NCBI GenBank assembly: GCA_002717915.1
Contig: PBCV01000021.1
Location: 1 to 8,036 of the forward strand
Source: Fidelibacterota bacterium
Lineage (GTDB): Bacteria; Fidelibacterota; Marinisomatia; Marinisomatales; UBA1611
Length of the DNA stretch: 8,036 bases
Reading direction: 5' to 3'
Part shown: positions 7,356 to 8,036 of the stretch, in pieces
Position numbering within the stretch: position 1 is the first letter of the stretch
Layout: each line of letters begins with the position of its first letter
Notes under the pieces: generated by a model
The model's input: the letters and a program-made list of their open reading frames with translations, nothing else
What the model was told of the DNA's origin: nothing
Databases searched by the model: none
Made by a program: the position numbers and the translations under genes

Positions 7356-8036
7356 TTATCGCGGCAATGGTTCCTCAAGATCAGCTACAATAAATGACAT
7401 GATAGCCATAGCTGCAACGCACCGGTTGAATTCATAAAAATCAACTTTATCAAAGGTATCCGCATTGGTGTGGTGATACCAAAAATATTTCGATCCATCC
7501 ACTTTCAGGGACATGACAGGTACCCCTTCGTCATTGAGTGGTGAAACATCCGCTGCCCTGCCGCCTTTAGAAAGTGTATGAGCTTGAATCGGCTTCATTA
7601 ATTGATGAATATCTGCAATAATCTCCCTGGCTGCATCACTGCCTGTAAATCCAAATCCTTCCGGTGCAAAAACCCCTCCATCGGATTCAATCGCCAACAC
7701 ATGGTTTTCCAACTCATCCATGTGCATATCCCGATACGCCTGGTTTCCTTTTCCACCATTTTCCTCATTGGTCCACATGACACACCGAATGGTCCGTTTT
7801 GGCTTTAATCCCAATTCTTTGATTAATCGAACCGCCTCCCAGGCTGCAATGCACCCCCCACCATCGTCATGGGCTCCCTGGCCCACATCCCAGGAATCGA
7901 TGTGCCCGCCCACAACAACAATTTCATCCGGATGGGTTGTTCCATTAATTTGTCCTATCACATTGCGTGACCAGCGATCCGCTGCCCTTTTTGCTTCCAT
8001 TTCCAACTTCAAAATGATTTTTTCGCCCCGATCATA
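7356..8036 (-). CDS. M28 family metallopeptidase, carboxypeptidase Q-like (C-terminal part; 5' end outside window)
   Basis: The reading frame is open to the window edge (226 codons plus stop), so this is the C-terminal part of a longer protein. A TTG at 8012 is in frame, but five residues before a conserved region is not a credible start. The sequence holds the whole M28 zinc-peptidase core. Counted from the first visible codon, the zinc ligands are His45 in GGHIDSWD, the bridging Asp57 in GAHDDGGG, Glu92 beside the general base Glu91 in TNEENGG, Asp119 in IESDGG, and His188 or His189 in WYHHTNADTF. The phrase SWDVGQGA-DDGGG and the ending IVADLEEPLPR match human carboxypeptidase Q (plasma glutamate carboxypeptidase) as I remember it. 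Family members cleave dipeptides or remove C-terminal residues outside the cytoplasm. A signal peptide would lie in the missing half. It sits 96 bp upstream of the aminotransferase cluster on the same strand, possibly supplying amino acids to it. Confidence 0.92.
   Translation of the reverse strand, partial: YDRGEKIILKLEMEAKRAADRWSRNVIGQINGTTHPDEIVVVGGHIDSWDVGQGAHDDGGGCIAAWEAVRLIKELGLKPKRTIRCVMWTNEENGGKGNQAYRDMHMDELENHVLAIESDGGVFAPEGFGFTGSDAAREIIADIHQLMKPIQAHTLSKGGRAADVSPLNDEGVPVMSLKVDGSKYFWYHHTNADTFDKVDFYEFNRCVAAMAIMSFIVADLEEPLPR

Noticed and set aside
7998..8012. TTG at 8012 or ATG at 8000 as the true start of the M28 gene
   Set aside because: The frame stays open to the window edge, and M28/carboxypeptidase Q proteins have a long N-terminal half, so the gene is partial rather than starting here.

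Overview
The window looks like an ordinary chromosomal segment of a moderately AT-rich bacterium. Every gene lies on the minus strand, so reading order runs from high to low coordinates. The long C-terminal region of the S41 protease, the carboxypeptidase Q-like M28 peptidase and the antiquitin-type aldehyde dehydrogenase beside a lysine 6-aminotransferase would suit a marine or heterotrophic member of the Bacteroidota/FCB group, perhaps Candidatus Marinimicrobia. This placement is an impression from protein flavour and has low to moderate confidence.

Layout in transcription order: (1) 8036-7356, the C-terminal half of an M28 metallopeptidase, cut by the window edge; (2) a 96-bp spacer; (3) 7259-5928, a divergent ornithine aminotransferase-like class III enzyme; (4) 5924-4401, an ALDH7/antiquitin-type alpha-aminoadipic semialdehyde dehydrogenase; (5) 4389-3037, L-lysine 6-aminotransferase (lat); (6) 3034-2336, rsmI, a 16S rRNA 2'-O-methyltransferase; (7) 2361-1714, tmk, thymidylate kinase; (8) 1727-87, a secreted PDZ/S41 C-terminal processing protease; (9) 22-1, the first 22 nt of a tRNA gene that leaves the window.

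Genes 3 to 8 are packed with gaps of 3, 11 and 2 bp, then overlaps of 26 and 14 bp. They probably form one transcription unit starting in or above the 96-bp spacer. Genes 3-5 form a diamino-acid omega-deamination module. LAT turns lysine into alpha-aminoadipic semialdehyde, and ALDH7 oxidises this to L-2-aminoadipate. The ornithine aminotransferase-like enzyme probably handles ornithine or a similar omega-amino acid, giving a semialdehyde. Genes 6-8 are housekeeping functions (ribosome modification, dTTP supply, envelope proteolysis) that appear to be co-transcribed with the catabolic genes.

I see no mobile element, CRISPR array, phage gene or defence system. The least ordinary signals are a four-cysteine insertion just before the PLP lysine of LAT, altered PLP-binding sequence plus an N-terminal insertion in the ornithine aminotransferase-like protein, and a leader hairpin that overlaps the 5' end of the tRNA.
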